From the NCBI GenBank assembly GCA_022842185.1, contig JALHQB010000018.1, positions 1-64,000 on the forward strand: DNA of 64,000 nucleotides, read 5' to 3'. Positions 25,069-34,078 of this stretch are shown in pieces (position 1 is the stretch's first letter; the number at the start of each line of letters is the position of its first letter). This DNA comes from Acetobacteraceae bacterium (lineage in GTDB: Bacteria; Pseudomonadota; Alphaproteobacteria; Acetobacterales; Acetobacteraceae). The notes beneath the pieces are model-generated. The model was not told the origin of the DNA and searched no databases. It saw only the letters and a program-made list of their open reading frames with translations. The position numbers were made by a program, and so were the translations under genes.

Positions 25069-26037
25069 CTATTCGACTCGGATGCCCGCCTGGCGCGCCA
25101 CCTCGCCCCATTTGGCGCTCTCGGCGCGCAGGAAGGCGGCCAGTTCCTCGGGGGTCGAAGCCACGCCATCGACCCCTGCGGTTTCCATGCGCTGCTTCAC
25201 CGGCGGGTGTGCCACCGCCTCCTGCACCGATTGCGACAGGCGCAGCACCACCGGGGCGGGCGTGGCGGCGGGTGCCATCACGCAGCCCCAGGATGTCGCC
25301 TCGGCGCGCGGATACCCGGCCTCGGCGATCGAGGGCACGGTGGGGATCAGCGGGTGGCGGCGCGGCCCCGTCGCGGCCAGCGCGGCGACCTGCCCGGCAT
25401 TGATGCTGCCGGCGGCGCCGGCGATCTGCATCAGCATCATCTCGATATTGCCGGCGACGAGGTCGTTCACCGCCGCCCCCGACCCGCGATACGGGACATG
25501 GACCATGTCGAGCCCGGCCTGCTGGCGGAACAGTTCCGCCGCCGTGTGGGTCGATGCGCCGTGGCCCGAGGAGCCGAAGGAATACTTGCCGGGGTTGGCG
25601 CGGGCCAGGGTGACGAATTCCGCCAGCGTCCGCACGCCAAGCTTGTTGGTGACGACAATCACCATGTCGGCGGTATAGGCCATCGACACTGGCGCCAGGT
25701 CACGGTCCGGATCGAAGGCCATCTGCCGGTAGATGTGCCGGTTGGTGGACAGCAGCCCAGTCACGCCCATCAGGATGGTGTGCCCGTCCGGCGCGGCCTT
25801 GGCCACGATGTCGCCGCCGATGTTGCCGCCCGACCCGCCGCGGTTCTCCACGATCACCGGCTGGCCGAGGGTCTCCCCCATGCGATCGGCGATGATGCGG
25901 GCGCCGACATCGGTGCTGCCGCCGGCGACGAAGGGCACGATGAAGCGGATCGGCCGGCTGGGCGCCCAGGCGGGCTGGGCCTGCGCCCGCGCGAAGGGCG
26001 CGGCGAGGCCGGCGGCAAGCAGGATACGGCGATTCAT
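25069..26037 (-). CDS. Bug/TctC-family solute receptor
   Basis: 322 residues from ATG 26037. A signal peptide (MNRRILLAAGLAAPFARAQA) is followed by the TctC fold with RPIRFIVPFVAGGSTDVGAR, GQPVIVENRGGSGGNIGG and [19 protein letters not shown]. Bug receptors capture carboxylates or amino acids in the periplasm for tripartite tricarboxylate transporters. No TctA/TctB membrane genes are close, so it is an orphan that must share a transporter or act as a sensor. The same-strand LutA-like and dioxygenase genes downstream suggest a hydroxy- or amino-acid ligand. The longer open frame to 26610 is a shadow of the next gene. Confidence 0.92.
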   Translation of the reverse strand: MNRRILLAAGLAAPFARAQAQPAWAPSRPIRFIVPFVAGGSTDVGARIIADRMGETLGQPVIVENRGGSGGNIGGDIVAKAAPDGHTILMGVTGLLSTNRHIYRQMAFDPDRDLAPVSMAYTADMVIVVTNKLGVRTLAEFVTLARANPGKYSFGSSGHGASTHTAAELFRQQAGLDMVHVPYRGSGAAVNDLVAGNIEMMLMQIAGAAGSINAGQVAALAATGPRRHPLIPTVPSIAEAGYPRAEATSWGCVMAPAATPAPVVLRLSQSVQEAVAHPPVKQRMETAGVDGVASTPEELAAFLRAESAKWGEVARQAGIRVE

Positions 26038-26120
26038 CGGTTTTCCTCCGGCAAGATTGAGCCGGAACCTAGAGCAGATCGTCCCGCGCTGGAATCCGGC
26101 TGCCGCGCCTCGGCCCGGCG

Positions 26121-26972
26121 TCAGTTCAGCCGCTGCCGCAATTCCACGGTCAGCGCCCGGATGCGGGCCGCGGCCTCCCCCTCCGGCACCAGTTCGAGGA
26201 AACGATCGAGGCAGATGAGCGCCGCGCCGATGCGGTCCAGCCGCTGGTTCATCAACCCCGCCTCCCGCCACAGCGCAGCCGCATCGGGTGCCAGGCGCAG
26301 CATGTCCGCGGTGCAGGCCAGCGCGGTTTCGACCGACCCCGCGCGCAGCCGCCGCAGCTTGATGTTGTTCTGCAGCCGCAGCAGCACGTCGCGCCTGGCC
26401 ATCGGGCGCAGCAGGCCGGGGCGCAGCTCCGCCGCCTCGCCCTCGACGCGCTTGAGCAGCGCGCGGAGGGCGGGGGCCGCCAGCGCCGTCCCCCCGGCGA
26501 AGACATCGACCAGCACCTGCCCGCGCGGGCCTTCCAGCGCGACCAGGAAGTGGCCGGGGAAATCGACGCCATGCGCGCCCCAGCCGGCGGCTTCGGCCGC
26601 ATGCAGCCACAGGATGCCGAGTGCGACCGGCAAGCCGCGCCCGCGATCGAGCACGCGGATCAGGTTCGCATTGGCCAGGTCGTCATAGGTCTCGCCATCC
26701 CCGGCCAGGCCGAAGGTGCCGTGCAGCACCTCCGCCAGCACGGCGCGGCGGCGCTCGAGGTCCCCGGCATCGGCCTCGGGGTCTGCGGTGGCGGCCTGCA
26801 CCGCGGCGCGGGCGATGGCCGTCAGTCGCGACGCCGCCTCCCGCCAATCCAAGTCGGGCGCATCCACGCGGGCGAATTGCAGCGCGACCGACGCGATGTC
26901 GAGTTCGGCGTCGGGCAGGCGGCCGGCGGCGTCGAGAGCGGCGCGGGCCTCATCCGGGACAGGCAAGGTCAT
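26121..26972 (-). CDS. SirB1-like transglutaminase-fold/TPR protein
   Basis: 283 residues with the SirB1 layout. An N-terminal helical part leads into a transglutaminase-like core (YDDLANANLIRVLDRGRGLP, ALGILWLHAAEAAGW and GVDFPGHFLVALEG, with a His in PGHFLV but no obvious catalytic Cys). A C-terminal helical TPR-like part follows (MARRDVLLRLQNNIKLRRLR, then TADMLRLAPDAAALWREAGL). Cytosolic, no signal. SirB1 family members are widespread but their reaction is not known; the lack of a Cys suggests a binding role. It is 83 bases upstream of the Bug gene on the same strand. Confidence 0.85.
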   Translation of the reverse strand: MTLPVPDEARAALDAAGRLPDAELDIASVALQFARVDAPDLDWREAASRLTAIARAAVQAATADPEADAGDLERRRAVLAEVLHGTFGLAGDGETYDDLANANLIRVLDRGRGLPVALGILWLHAAEAAGWGAHGVDFPGHFLVALEGPRGQVLVDVFAGGTALAAPALRALLKRVEGEAAELRPGLLRPMARRDVLLRLQNNIKLRRLRAGSVETALACTADMLRLAPDAAALWREAGLMNQRLDRIGAALICLDRFLELVPEGEAAARIRALTVELRQRLN

Positions 26973-27182
26973 GGCCGCAGTGTCGCGGCCCGGCGCGGCG
27001 CCATCAAGGCGGGCATCGCATCCGCATTCCGTTCGCGCCCGGTCACCGATGCGTGACCAGGCGCCGGCGCGTTCCGGTCAGAGGAGATCGCGGCCGACTG
27101 GATCAGGCCGAACGCGTGAACGGGCTTGATCCAACGGCGGGATGGAACGTCGTGCGCCAGGACGGCCCGGCGCCCCAACCCT

Positions 27183-28331
27183 CTACAGCGCGGCGAGCAC
27201 GACCCCGGCCGCGCGCGTCGCATCCGCCTCGGTCATGTAGGGATGCATCGGCAGCGACAGGACCTGGTCGCACAGCGCCTCGCTGGCCGGCAGCGGTGCC
27301 GGGCCGCCGGCGATGCAGCCGGCATGATGCGCCGCATAGGCCGGCTGATGATGCAACGGCCGCGGATAGTAGATGCCGCTGCCGATCTTCTGTTCCGTCA
27401 GCGCCGCCTGCACCCGCGACCGCGTCGCCGCATCGGGCAGGCGGATGGTGTACAGGCCATAGGCGTTCTCGGCCCCCGTCGGCGCGGCCTGCACGCCGAC
27501 GCGCCCGCGCAGCGCGGCATCATAGGCCGCGCCGAGGCGCTTGCGCTGCGCCAGCTCATCCTCGAACAGCGTCATCTTGGCCAGCAGGATGGTCGCCTGC
27601 AGCGTGTCGAGCCGGCCATTCATGCCGGTGCGCTCCACCGCGTAGCGGGTCTTGCCCTCGCCATGGGTGCGCAGGGACCGGTACAGCTCCGCGCGGTCCG
27701 CGTCGTTGGTCAGCAGCGCGCCGCCATCGCCATAGGCCCCGAGCGTCTTGGTCGGGTAGAAGGACAGCGCCGTGGCGTGCGCCCAGCTGCCGAGCCGCCG
27801 GTTGCCCAACGTGGCGCCGAAGGCCTGCGCTGCGTCATCAAGGGCGAACATCCCCTCCCGCGCGCAGATCGCCTCGATGGCGGCCCAGTCGGCCGGCAGG
27901 CCGAACAGATCCACGCCGACCACAGCGCGCGGCGTCAGCCGGCCATCCTTCTTCACCGCGGCGATGCGCGCTTCGAGGTCGGCGATGTCGATGTTGAAGG
28001 TATCGGCCTCGACATCCACGAAGACCGGCGTCGCACCGAGCACCAGCGGCACCTCGGCGGTGGCGGTGTAGGTGAAGGCCGGCAGGAACACGGCGTCACC
28101 GGGCCCCACACCTTCGGCCATCATGGCGATCTGCAGCGCATCGGTGCCGGAGGACACGCCGACGGCATGGGCGCAGCCGGCGAAGGCGGCGAGCTTCTCC
28201 TCCAGCTCGGCGACTTCCGGGCCGTTGATGAAGCGGCCGGAATCGAGCACGGCGGCGATGCGGCGGTCCAGCTCGGGCCGGATCAGCGCCTGCTGGGCCT
28301 TCACGTCGAACAGCGCGATGGGGGCGGTCAT
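27183..28331 (-). CDS. DegT/DnrJ/EryC1/StrS-family sugar aminotransferase
   Basis: 382 residues, fold type I PLP enzyme. The cofactor lysine lies in SFYPTKTLGAYGDGGAL (Lys195), with the pyridine-pairing acid in FALDDAAQAFGA (Asp165/166) and SSGTDALQIA as the phosphate loop. The family transaminates keto-sugars bound to nucleotides during LPS, S-layer glycan or antibiotic sugar synthesis. No other glycan genes are adjacent, so the product is open. Upstream are 579 bases of non-coding DNA; downstream is the SirB1-like gene. Confidence 0.92.
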   Translation of the reverse strand: MTAPIALFDVKAQQALIRPELDRRIAAVLDSGRFINGPEVAELEEKLAAFAGCAHAVGVSSGTDALQIAMMAEGVGPGDAVFLPAFTYTATAEVPLVLGATPVFVDVEADTFNIDIADLEARIAAVKKDGRLTPRAVVGVDLFGLPADWAAIEAICAREGMFALDDAAQAFGATLGNRRLGSWAHATALSFYPTKTLGAYGDGGALLTNDADRAELYRSLRTHGEGKTRYAVERTGMNGRLDTLQATILLAKMTLFEDELAQRKRLGAAYDAALRGRVGVQAAPTGAENAYGLYTIRLPDAATRSRVQAALTEQKIGSGIYYPRPLHHQPAYAAHHAGCIAGGPAPLPASEALCDQVLSLPMHPYMTEADATRAAGVVLAAL

Positions 28332-28910
28332 GATTGCGTCGAAGCCTCACGCGAAACCTTGGAGCCGGGGTCATAGACCCTGAGGCCGCGCCGCGCGAAA
28401 TCACCCTTGGTGTCGTTGTGCAACGCAGCGCCGATCGGGGCGGCCGCGTGCCATGGGGCTGCTTGCGCTCGCCCGGGATCGCGGGAGCCCTACTTGGTGC
28501 TGGCGAACATTCTCATCCGACCTCCGAATGAGGCAGCGGCCGATGTCTCGGCGGTCGTGCTGGGCGTGATATTCGCGCCTCAGTCACTGCGGCACCAGCT
28601 GCGGGAGCGCTTGGCCGGTCCTTCGTAGCAGTTTGGGCACTCTAAATTTTTGCGACTTTACTGTGCTCGCCCGTGTCGGTTTTGGACAAATTCCAGGCGC
28701 TACCCGGAGAGGGATAGGGCCTCGCCGGCACATACTACATTGGCGTAAAGCCGTGCTCCGCCCCATGTCCGATCGAGCATCTTCCCCCGCCTGATCGATT
28801 CAGGTCAGGCAAGACCTGCTCCAACAGGTGACTTCGCCTGGGTGACGGCAAAAATTCGGGGAATTGATAATATTCCTATACCGCTCCCGACCCACCCCGT
28901 CCATTGAATT
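28332..28910. other. Intergenic stretch with no recognisable gene
   Basis: 579 bases between two minus-strand genes. Two short plus-strand frames (28334-28531; 28407-28628) and a 60-codon minus frame are open, but they have unremarkable composition and no motif. GC falls toward 28860-28890 (TTGATAATATTCC), so promoter or decayed sequence is possible. I see no RNA gene. Confidence 0.35.
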
Positions 28911-29867
28911 TCAGTAGCCCGCTTCCCGGTCCACCAGCTGCGTCAGGGGCGCGCCTTCGACGAAGCGGTGCAGATTTTCCACCAGCAGCCCGGCGACCAT
29001 GCTGTCACGTTCAGGGTGCAGGCCGCCGATATGGGGCAGCACCATGATCTTCTCCTCCGCCCAGAACGGGTGCTCGGCCGGCAGGGGCTCGGTGCGGAAC
29101 ACGTCCAGCACGGCACCCGCGATCGTCCCCGCGCGCAGGGCCGCGACCAGATCCGCATCCTTGATGAGCGCGCCGCGGCCGAAATTCAGCAGCCAGGCGG
29201 TCTTCTTCATGTGGGCCAGGCGGGCGGCGTCGATGAAGTTCTCCGTCTCGGGCGTGGCGGGCAACAGCAGCACGACGAAGTCGCTGGCCGCCAGCACTTC
29301 GTCGGTCGCCTCGGGCCGATAGACGCGGTCCACATGCGGCAGGTCGCCGCTGCCGCGGCGGGTGCCGATGACATGCATCTCCAGCGCCTCGGCCTTGCGC
29401 GCCAATTCGACGCCGATCGCGCCGAGGCCGAGGATGCCCAGCGTCTTGCCCGCGAGCGTCGAGGACACGCGCCGCGTCCAGCGCTTTTCGGCATTGTCGC
29501 CGGCGATCGCGGCATAGGGCTTGGCGATGTGGAACAGCGCGCCGAGGATGTTTTCGGGCATCTGCACCCGATGCGTGCCACGCGCGCAGGACAGCGCCAG
29601 GTCGGGCTTCAGGTCGGGGCGCGACAGCCAGTGTTCGACACCCGCGGTCAGCGCCTGCACGAAGCGCAGCTTCGGCATGCGGGCCAGCATTCCGGCCGGC
29701 GGACCCCAGGACAGCAGCGCCTCAGCTTCGGCAAGCTGCGCATCGGTCGGCGTTTCCGCGCGCGGGACCGTCTCCACCCGCAGGCGGCCGGCGAGGCCGG
29801 CGGCCTCGATCGCGGCGGCATACGGCGCGGCTCCGTCAGTCCATAGCAGCAGCAACGGCTTGGTCAT
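28911..29867 (-). CDS. D-2-hydroxyacid dehydrogenase (GhrA/GyaR-like)
   Basis: 318 residues from ATG 29867. The NAD-binding motif GILGLGAIGVELA (about 145-157) is followed by the catalytic set: Arg in NFGRGALI, Glu in FRTEPLP and His in LPHIGGLHPE. It reduces 2-keto acids such as glyoxylate or hydroxypyruvate, or oxidises the D-hydroxy acid, in the cytosol. The extended frame to 29966 runs through a GC hairpin and is not used. It stands alone between a hairpin (29942-29964) and an intergenic gap. Confidence 0.92.
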   Translation of the reverse strand: MTKPLLLLWTDGAAPYAAAIEAAGLAGRLRVETVPRAETPTDAQLAEAEALLSWGPPAGMLARMPKLRFVQALTAGVEHWLSRPDLKPDLALSCARGTHRVQMPENILGALFHIAKPYAAIAGDNAEKRWTRRVSSTLAGKTLGILGLGAIGVELARKAEALEMHVIGTRRGSGDLPHVDRVYRPEATDEVLAASDFVVLLLPATPETENFIDAARLAHMKKTAWLLNFGRGALIKDADLVAALRAGTIAGAVLDVFRTEPLPAEHPFWAEEKIMVLPHIGGLHPERDSMVAGLLVENLHRFVEGAPLTQLVDREAGY

Positions 29868-29941
29868 GTGGCGCGCCCATCCCGGTTCGGCCGGGAGGGT
29901 GCGGCAGTGGTGGCGGCGCGTCCAGGTGGGTGCGGGACCTC

Positions 29942-29964
29942 GGAGAGGGGCGACGCCCCTCTCC
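29942..29964. terminator. GGAGAGGGGC hairpin
   Basis: Perfect ten-base stem GGAGAGGGGC-gac-GCCCCTCTCC between the Crp/Fnr gene end (30017) and the dehydrogenase start (29867), both on the minus strand. Its arms equal those of the hairpin at 43231-43253. Likely a transcription terminator of the Crp-like gene; no clear T tract. Confidence 0.5.
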
Positions 29965-30016
29965 AAGGCGCATCATCGCCCCATAGTCGCGCACATGGGG
30001 CAGCGCCCCTCCAACC

Positions 30017-30727
30017 TCACGCCGCTGGCGCCCGCAGTTCCGACGTCACCGCATGCTGCATGTCCGCCACGCGCAGGATGCGGATCGCGCGGCGGTCGCG
30101 TGCCAGCCAGCCTTCCCGCGTCATGTCCGACAATTCGCGCGACACCACTTCCCGTCGCGCGCCGATGCGGGCGGCGAGTTCGTGATGCGGGGGCGGAGGG
30201 GACACGACGCGTTCGCCTGGTGCGCCGCTGCGCGGCCGCGACAGGCGCAGCAATTCGGAGAACAGGCGCAGGCGCACCGGCAGGGCCTCGCGTTCCAGGG
30301 TGCGTTCGGTCTGCAGGCGCAGCTTGGCGGTGAGTGTCTTGAGCAGCCCGTGACACGCCACCGGATTGGCGAAGATGAAGTCGAGGAAGGTCTTGGCCGG
30401 GATGATGCACAGGCGGGACCGCGATATCGCCGTGACGTTCGCGGCGCGGGGCGCGCCGTCGATGGCGGATAGCTCGCCGAAGAACTCCCCGGTGCCGAAT
30501 TCGTTGAGCAGCACTTCGCGGCCCGAGGCGGCGCGCAGTTGGACGCGCACGGACCCGGCGGCGACGAAAAAGATATCGGTGGAGGGTTCGTCGTCATCGA
30601 CCACCACCTGGCCGGGTTCGACGGTGCGCCAGCGCGCGGTGGCCGAGACCTTGGCGAGCGTGGCCGGGTCCGCGCTGCGGAAGAAGGGCAGATCTGCGAG
30701 GGTGGGGGCGCGGGCGGTCTCACTCAT
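30017..30727 (-). CDS. Crp/Fnr-family transcriptional regulator
   Basis: 236 residues from ATG 30727 (MSETARAPTLADLPFFRS). Residues 15-130 form a cyclic-nucleotide-binding barrel (EPGQVVVDDDEPSTDIFFVA, then GEFFGELSAIDGAPRAANVT). The C-terminal winged helix includes HHELAARIGARREVVSRELS. The PRAANVT phosphate-binding cassette is close to cAMP-binding members, and no cysteine cluster for oxygen sensing is visible. An ATG 18 codons upstream is an alternative. Its targets cannot be told from this window. Confidence 0.9.
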   Translation of the reverse strand: MSETARAPTLADLPFFRSADPATLAKVSATARWRTVEPGQVVVDDDEPSTDIFFVAAGSVRVQLRAASGREVLLNEFGTGEFFGELSAIDGAPRAANVTAISRSRLCIIPAKTFLDFIFANPVACHGLLKTLTAKLRLQTERTLEREALPVRLRLFSELLRLSRPRSGAPGERVVSPPPPHHELAARIGARREVVSRELSDMTREGWLARDRRAIRILRVADMQHAVTSELRAPAA

Positions 30728-31066
30728 GGCGGGATGCAGCCAGACGAGATGCGGGAAGACCGAGTCGTGGGTGGGGCGCATGGTCAGGCTCCTGCCCGAC
30801 GCGGCCTTTGCGCCGGCCTGGGGAGACTGCGGCGTTCCGACGCTGGTGGGGAGTGACGCGGATCACCGCGTGGTGTCCGGTGCGGGCGTATGCGCAAAAA
30901 ACATCGGCGACCCGGCGCCGGCAGCGTGTTGAACTTTCATGGCACACCCCCTGGTAGTCGTGACGTTGCATTCTGCCACCTCGGGTGCGTTTCGTTAATG
31001 CTTCGTTATTGCATCACGCGCTGGGGTTTCGGGTGCGGCGGGGCGCGCGACGCCCCGCCGCCGACA
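30728..31066. other. Intergenic region between the acyl-CoA synthetase and Crp-like genes
   Basis: 339 bases, both flanking genes on the minus strand. It contains the terminator hairpin at 31036-31060 and a lower-GC patch near 30990-31015 (CGTTAATGCTTCGTTATTGC) that may hold the promoter of the Crp-like gene. No gene recognised. Confidence 0.4.
31036..31060. terminator. Hairpin after the acyl-CoA synthetase gene
   Basis: Perfect ten-base stem CGGCGGGGCG-cgcga-CGCCCCGCCG starting six bases past the stop of the minus-strand synthetase gene. Placement supports termination despite the absence of a T run. Confidence 0.55.
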
Positions 31067-33202
31067 TCATGCTTTCACGATCAGCGCATCGACCGCCACG
31101 GCGTCGGACCCGGCGACGATGATGGGGTTCACGTCCAGTTCGGCGACTCGCCCGCGCTGGTCGGCGATGAATTCCGACAGGCGGGTGACGATGTCGGCCA
31201 GGCGGTCGAGGTCGGCGGCCGGTGCGCCGCGGAAGCCTTCGAGCGCCGCGCGGCCGCGCAGCCCTTCGAACATGGCGCGGGCTTCGCTGTGCGTGACGGG
31301 GGCCAGCGCGAGCGACGAATCGCGCATCAGTTCCACCAGTACGCCGCCCAGGCCGGCGACGATCAGCGGACCCATCAGCGGATCGACACGGCCGCCGACC
31401 ATGACCTCGACGCCGGGCTTGGCCATGGGCTGGACCAGCACACCGTTGATCCGTGCGTTGGGCGCGTGGTGGTGGGCATTGGCCATGACGGCGCGATAGG
31501 CGTCGCGGACCTCGGCGGCGTCCTTCAGCTTCAGCCGGATCACGCCCGCTTCGGTCTTGTGCGGCAGATCGGGGCTTTCGACCTTCATCGCCACGGGAAA
31601 GCCCAGTTCTTCCGCGGCGGCGACGGCGGCGTCCTCGCTTTCGGTGATGCGTTCGGGCACCACCGGCACGCCATAGGCGGCGAGCACGGCCTTGGCTTCC
31701 CGTTCCGTCAGGGTGCGGTCCTGGGATGCGGCGATCATGGCGGCGGCTTCCGCGGCCGCTTCGGGGCGCGACAGGCGGGACAGGATGCGCGGGCCGGTGG
31801 CGCGGCGGGCTTCGCGGTCATGCCAATGGGACAGCGCGGCGAAGCAGCGGTCCATCGAGCGGAACAGGCCGATGCGCGGGTTCTGTTCGGCTTCGGTGGA
31901 CCCGAAGCCTTCCAGCCATTCGGTGGTCCAGACCACGCAGATCGGCTTGTCGTGTTCGGCGGCGATGGCGGCGAGTTCGCCGGGGCGCTTGGCCGAGAGT
32001 TCGGTGGAATAGATCTGCGCGTAGATCAGCGCGCCGTAATGGTCTTCCCCCAGCATGGCCGAGGCACAGGCGGTCAGGCTGGCGGGGTCGTTCGCCACCT
32101 GGGCGGTGACGTCGCAGGGGTTCCGGGCGGATCCGAAATCGGGGATGCGCGATTCCAGGATGGCCTGCACCGGCGGCGTCGGCTGCGGCAGCGGCACGCC
32201 GTGGGCCTCCGCCTTGTCGGCGGACATGATGGCGGCACCGCCGGAGACGGCGACGACGGCGACGCCGCGCGCGCGCGGGGCCGGGGCTTTCGCGAGGAAG
32301 GCGGCGGTTTCCACCAGCGCCTCGAAATCCTTCACCACCACCGCGCCGGCGCGATGGAAGGCGGCCAGATAGGCAGCCTGTTCGCCCGCCAGCGATCCGG
32401 TGTGGGACATCGCGGCCGCGGCCCCCGCTTCACCGGTGCCAAGCTTGAACACCACAAGCGGCTTGTTGGCGGCATCGGCGACCTCGGCCGCCTGGATGAA
32501 GCGCATCGGGTCGGGCATGCCTTCGAACACGCAGGCGATGGCGCTGCAGGACGGGTCATCCGCGAGGAAGGAGACGCAGTCCGCGACATCGACATCCGAG
32601 GAATTGCCGGTGGTCAGCAGGTGGCTGACCGACACGCCCCGCATCACCGATTGCGCCAGCGAGAAGCCGAGCGCACCCGACTGGCTGACCAGGCCGATGG
32701 CGTGCGGCAGCGGCGCGTTCATCGGCGGCGGGATCATGAAGGTGACGCCGGCCTTGGTTTTGAAATTCAGCATCCCGATGCAGTTCGGCCCGACGATGCG
32801 CATGCCCGCGTCGCGGCCGATCTGCGCCAGGCGCAGCTGCGCGGCGATGTCCGCATCCCGGCCGGTTTCGGAATAACCCGAGGCGTAGAGCATGATGCCG
32901 CCGACGCCCGCCTTGGCGCAGTCGATGGCGATCTCCTCGACCGCGTCCTTGGCGACAACGAGGATGCAGCAATCGGGCACTTCCGGCAGCGCGGCGATCG
33001 ACGGGAAGCAGGGGCGCTCACCGATCTTCTCGTAGCGCGAATTCACCAAGTACAGCCGGCCGGTGTAGTCCTTCAACGCCTGGATGGTGCGATCGGCGAA
33101 GGAACCCGCGCGGGGGCTGGCGCCGATCACGGCGATCGAGGCCGGATCGAACAGGCGGCCCATGTCGCCGTGGCGATAGACGGCGCGGGTCATGGCAGTC
33201 AT
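31067..33202 (-). CDS. ADP-forming acyl-CoA synthetase (acetate-CoA ligase family)
   Basis: 711 residues from ATG 33202, which has GGGGAAG at a good distance; ATG 33193 is possible. Domain order: CoA-binding Rossmann (DPASIAVIGASPRAGSFADR), the two ligase-CoA domains with the phospho-His loop MSHTGSLAGEQAAYLAAF, then a fused ATP-grasp domain (LGFPVAMKVESPDLPHKTEA, VLVQPMAKPGVEVMVGGRVD, VAELDVNPI). Members make acyl-CoA from a carboxylate with ATP to ADP and phosphate, or run in reverse. The fused single-chain form is common in proteobacteria for aromatic, dicarboxylic or branched acids. Substrate not defined. Followed by a strong hairpin. Confidence 0.9.
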   Translation of the reverse strand: MTAMTRAVYRHGDMGRLFDPASIAVIGASPRAGSFADRTIQALKDYTGRLYLVNSRYEKIGERPCFPSIAALPEVPDCCILVVAKDAVEEIAIDCAKAGVGGIMLYASGYSETGRDADIAAQLRLAQIGRDAGMRIVGPNCIGMLNFKTKAGVTFMIPPPMNAPLPHAIGLVSQSGALGFSLAQSVMRGVSVSHLLTTGNSSDVDVADCVSFLADDPSCSAIACVFEGMPDPMRFIQAAEVADAANKPLVVFKLGTGEAGAAAAMSHTGSLAGEQAAYLAAFHRAGAVVVKDFEALVETAAFLAKAPAPRARGVAVVAVSGGAAIMSADKAEAHGVPLPQPTPPVQAILESRIPDFGSARNPCDVTAQVANDPASLTACASAMLGEDHYGALIYAQIYSTELSAKRPGELAAIAAEHDKPICVVWTTEWLEGFGSTEAEQNPRIGLFRSMDRCFAALSHWHDREARRATGPRILSRLSRPEAAAEAAAMIAASQDRTLTEREAKAVLAAYGVPVVPERITESEDAAVAAAEELGFPVAMKVESPDLPHKTEAGVIRLKLKDAAEVRDAYRAVMANAHHHAPNARINGVLVQPMAKPGVEVMVGGRVDPLMGPLIVAGLGGVLVELMRDSSLALAPVTHSEARAMFEGLRGRAALEGFRGAPAADLDRLADIVTRLSEFIADQRGRVAELDVNPIIVAGSDAVAVDALIVKA

Positions 33203-33279
33203 ACGGTCGCTTCCCCTGGCTTTGGCCCCGGCACGCCATGGCCGGGCGAGGCCAAGCCTATGCGCCGATGCGCGCGCCG

Positions 33280-33747
33280 TCACCCCCGCGGCGGGGATGT
33301 TGCGGAAGCGAGGACGGCGTTAGCGTAGCGGTGGTCGCCCGTGATCTCCCGCCCCGCCCAGGGCGGCGGGCTGACCGGCCGGTCGGTCGAGGGCAGTTCG
33401 ACCTCGGCGATCACCAACCCCGCCAGTGGACCTTCGAAGACGTCGATCTCCCAGGTCAGGCCATCATGCGGGACGATGTGGCGGGTCTTGGCGATGCGCC
33501 GGCCGGCGCAAAGCGTGTCGAGCATCGCGGCCGCATCGGCCAGTGGCAGCGCGTACTCGTATTCCGGGCGAACCATCCCGCCCGGACCCTTGATGGTGAG
33601 CCATGCGGCGGCGTCGCTGGCGCGGATGCGGACGACCACGCCATCCTCCCGCGCCAGGTAGCCCTGGTCGAGGCGATGGGTGGCGGTGACGGCGCTGCGC
33701 CAGGTGTCTTGCGCGACGAGGAAACGACGTTCGATCTCGATGGACAT
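33280..33747 (-). CDS. CYTH-domain protein (inorganic triphosphatase-like)
   Basis: 155 residues from ATG 33747, beginning MSIEIERRFLV. This is the ExExR metal/phosphate motif of the CYTH triphosphate tunnel fold, followed by RLDQGYLA, VVVRIRASDAAAWLTIKGPG, EYEYALPLADA and EIDVFEGPLAGLVIAEVELP. Small bacterial members hydrolyse inorganic triphosphate (YgiF/NE1496-like), while some are class IV adenylate cyclases. Without a CHAD domain, phosphatase activity is the better guess. The longer frame to 33987 lacks family features. It lies 77 bases upstream of the acyl-CoA synthetase on the same strand. Confidence 0.88.
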   Translation of the reverse strand: MSIEIERRFLVAQDTWRSAVTATHRLDQGYLAREDGVVVRIRASDAAAWLTIKGPGGMVRPEYEYALPLADAAAMLDTLCAGRRIAKTRHIVPHDGLTWEIDVFEGPLAGLVIAEVELPSTDRPVSPPPWAGREITGDHRYANAVLASATSPPRG

Positions 33748-34078
33748 GGCGGGGTTGTAGCGCAGGCGGGCAGGGATTTTTCGGCACGGGTCGGCAACGT
33801 CATAGTCTCGTTCGGCACCCGACCGGCCATGGCGGTCGGATCGTACCATCGCCATACTGCCCATGGTTCGGTCGGTCCGTGATTGCCAACGCACTCCCCG
33901 GCCCGGTGGGTGCCCCAGCCGGTTGTCCACAGCGTCCTGCGCCACATGGCGTTCAAGCAGCCGGGCGAACCGCCGCACCCTTGCCACCGCACCACCTTCG
34001 CCGCAGGCTCCGCACCGGTAGAAGCAGATTGCACGTCACGATACCGGCGCAGGCAATCCCAGGACGAGGACTCTCTCG
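33748..34078. other. Divergent intergenic region before the family-5 binding protein
   Basis: 331 bases between divergent genes. A CGACCG-gccatgg-CGGTCG inverted repeat near 33820-33840 and TTGCACGTCACGATACC near 34032 could serve regulation. No operator could be proven and no gene is seen. Confidence 0.35.

Noticed and set aside
24166..26688. 840-codon plus-strand frame
   Set aside because: Runs across three real minus-strand genes; low-complexity His/Arg/Gly composition.
28334..28628. Two short plus-strand frames after the DegT gene
   Set aside because: No conserved pattern and no coupling to neighbours.
30890..33328. 812-codon plus-strand frame
   Set aside because: Complement of the acyl-CoA synthetase gene; repetitive GDG/HRG composition and no start signal.
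33280..33987. Long form of the CYTH gene from 33987
   Set aside because: The extra 80 residues precede the conserved MSIEIERRFL start and look like shadow sequence.
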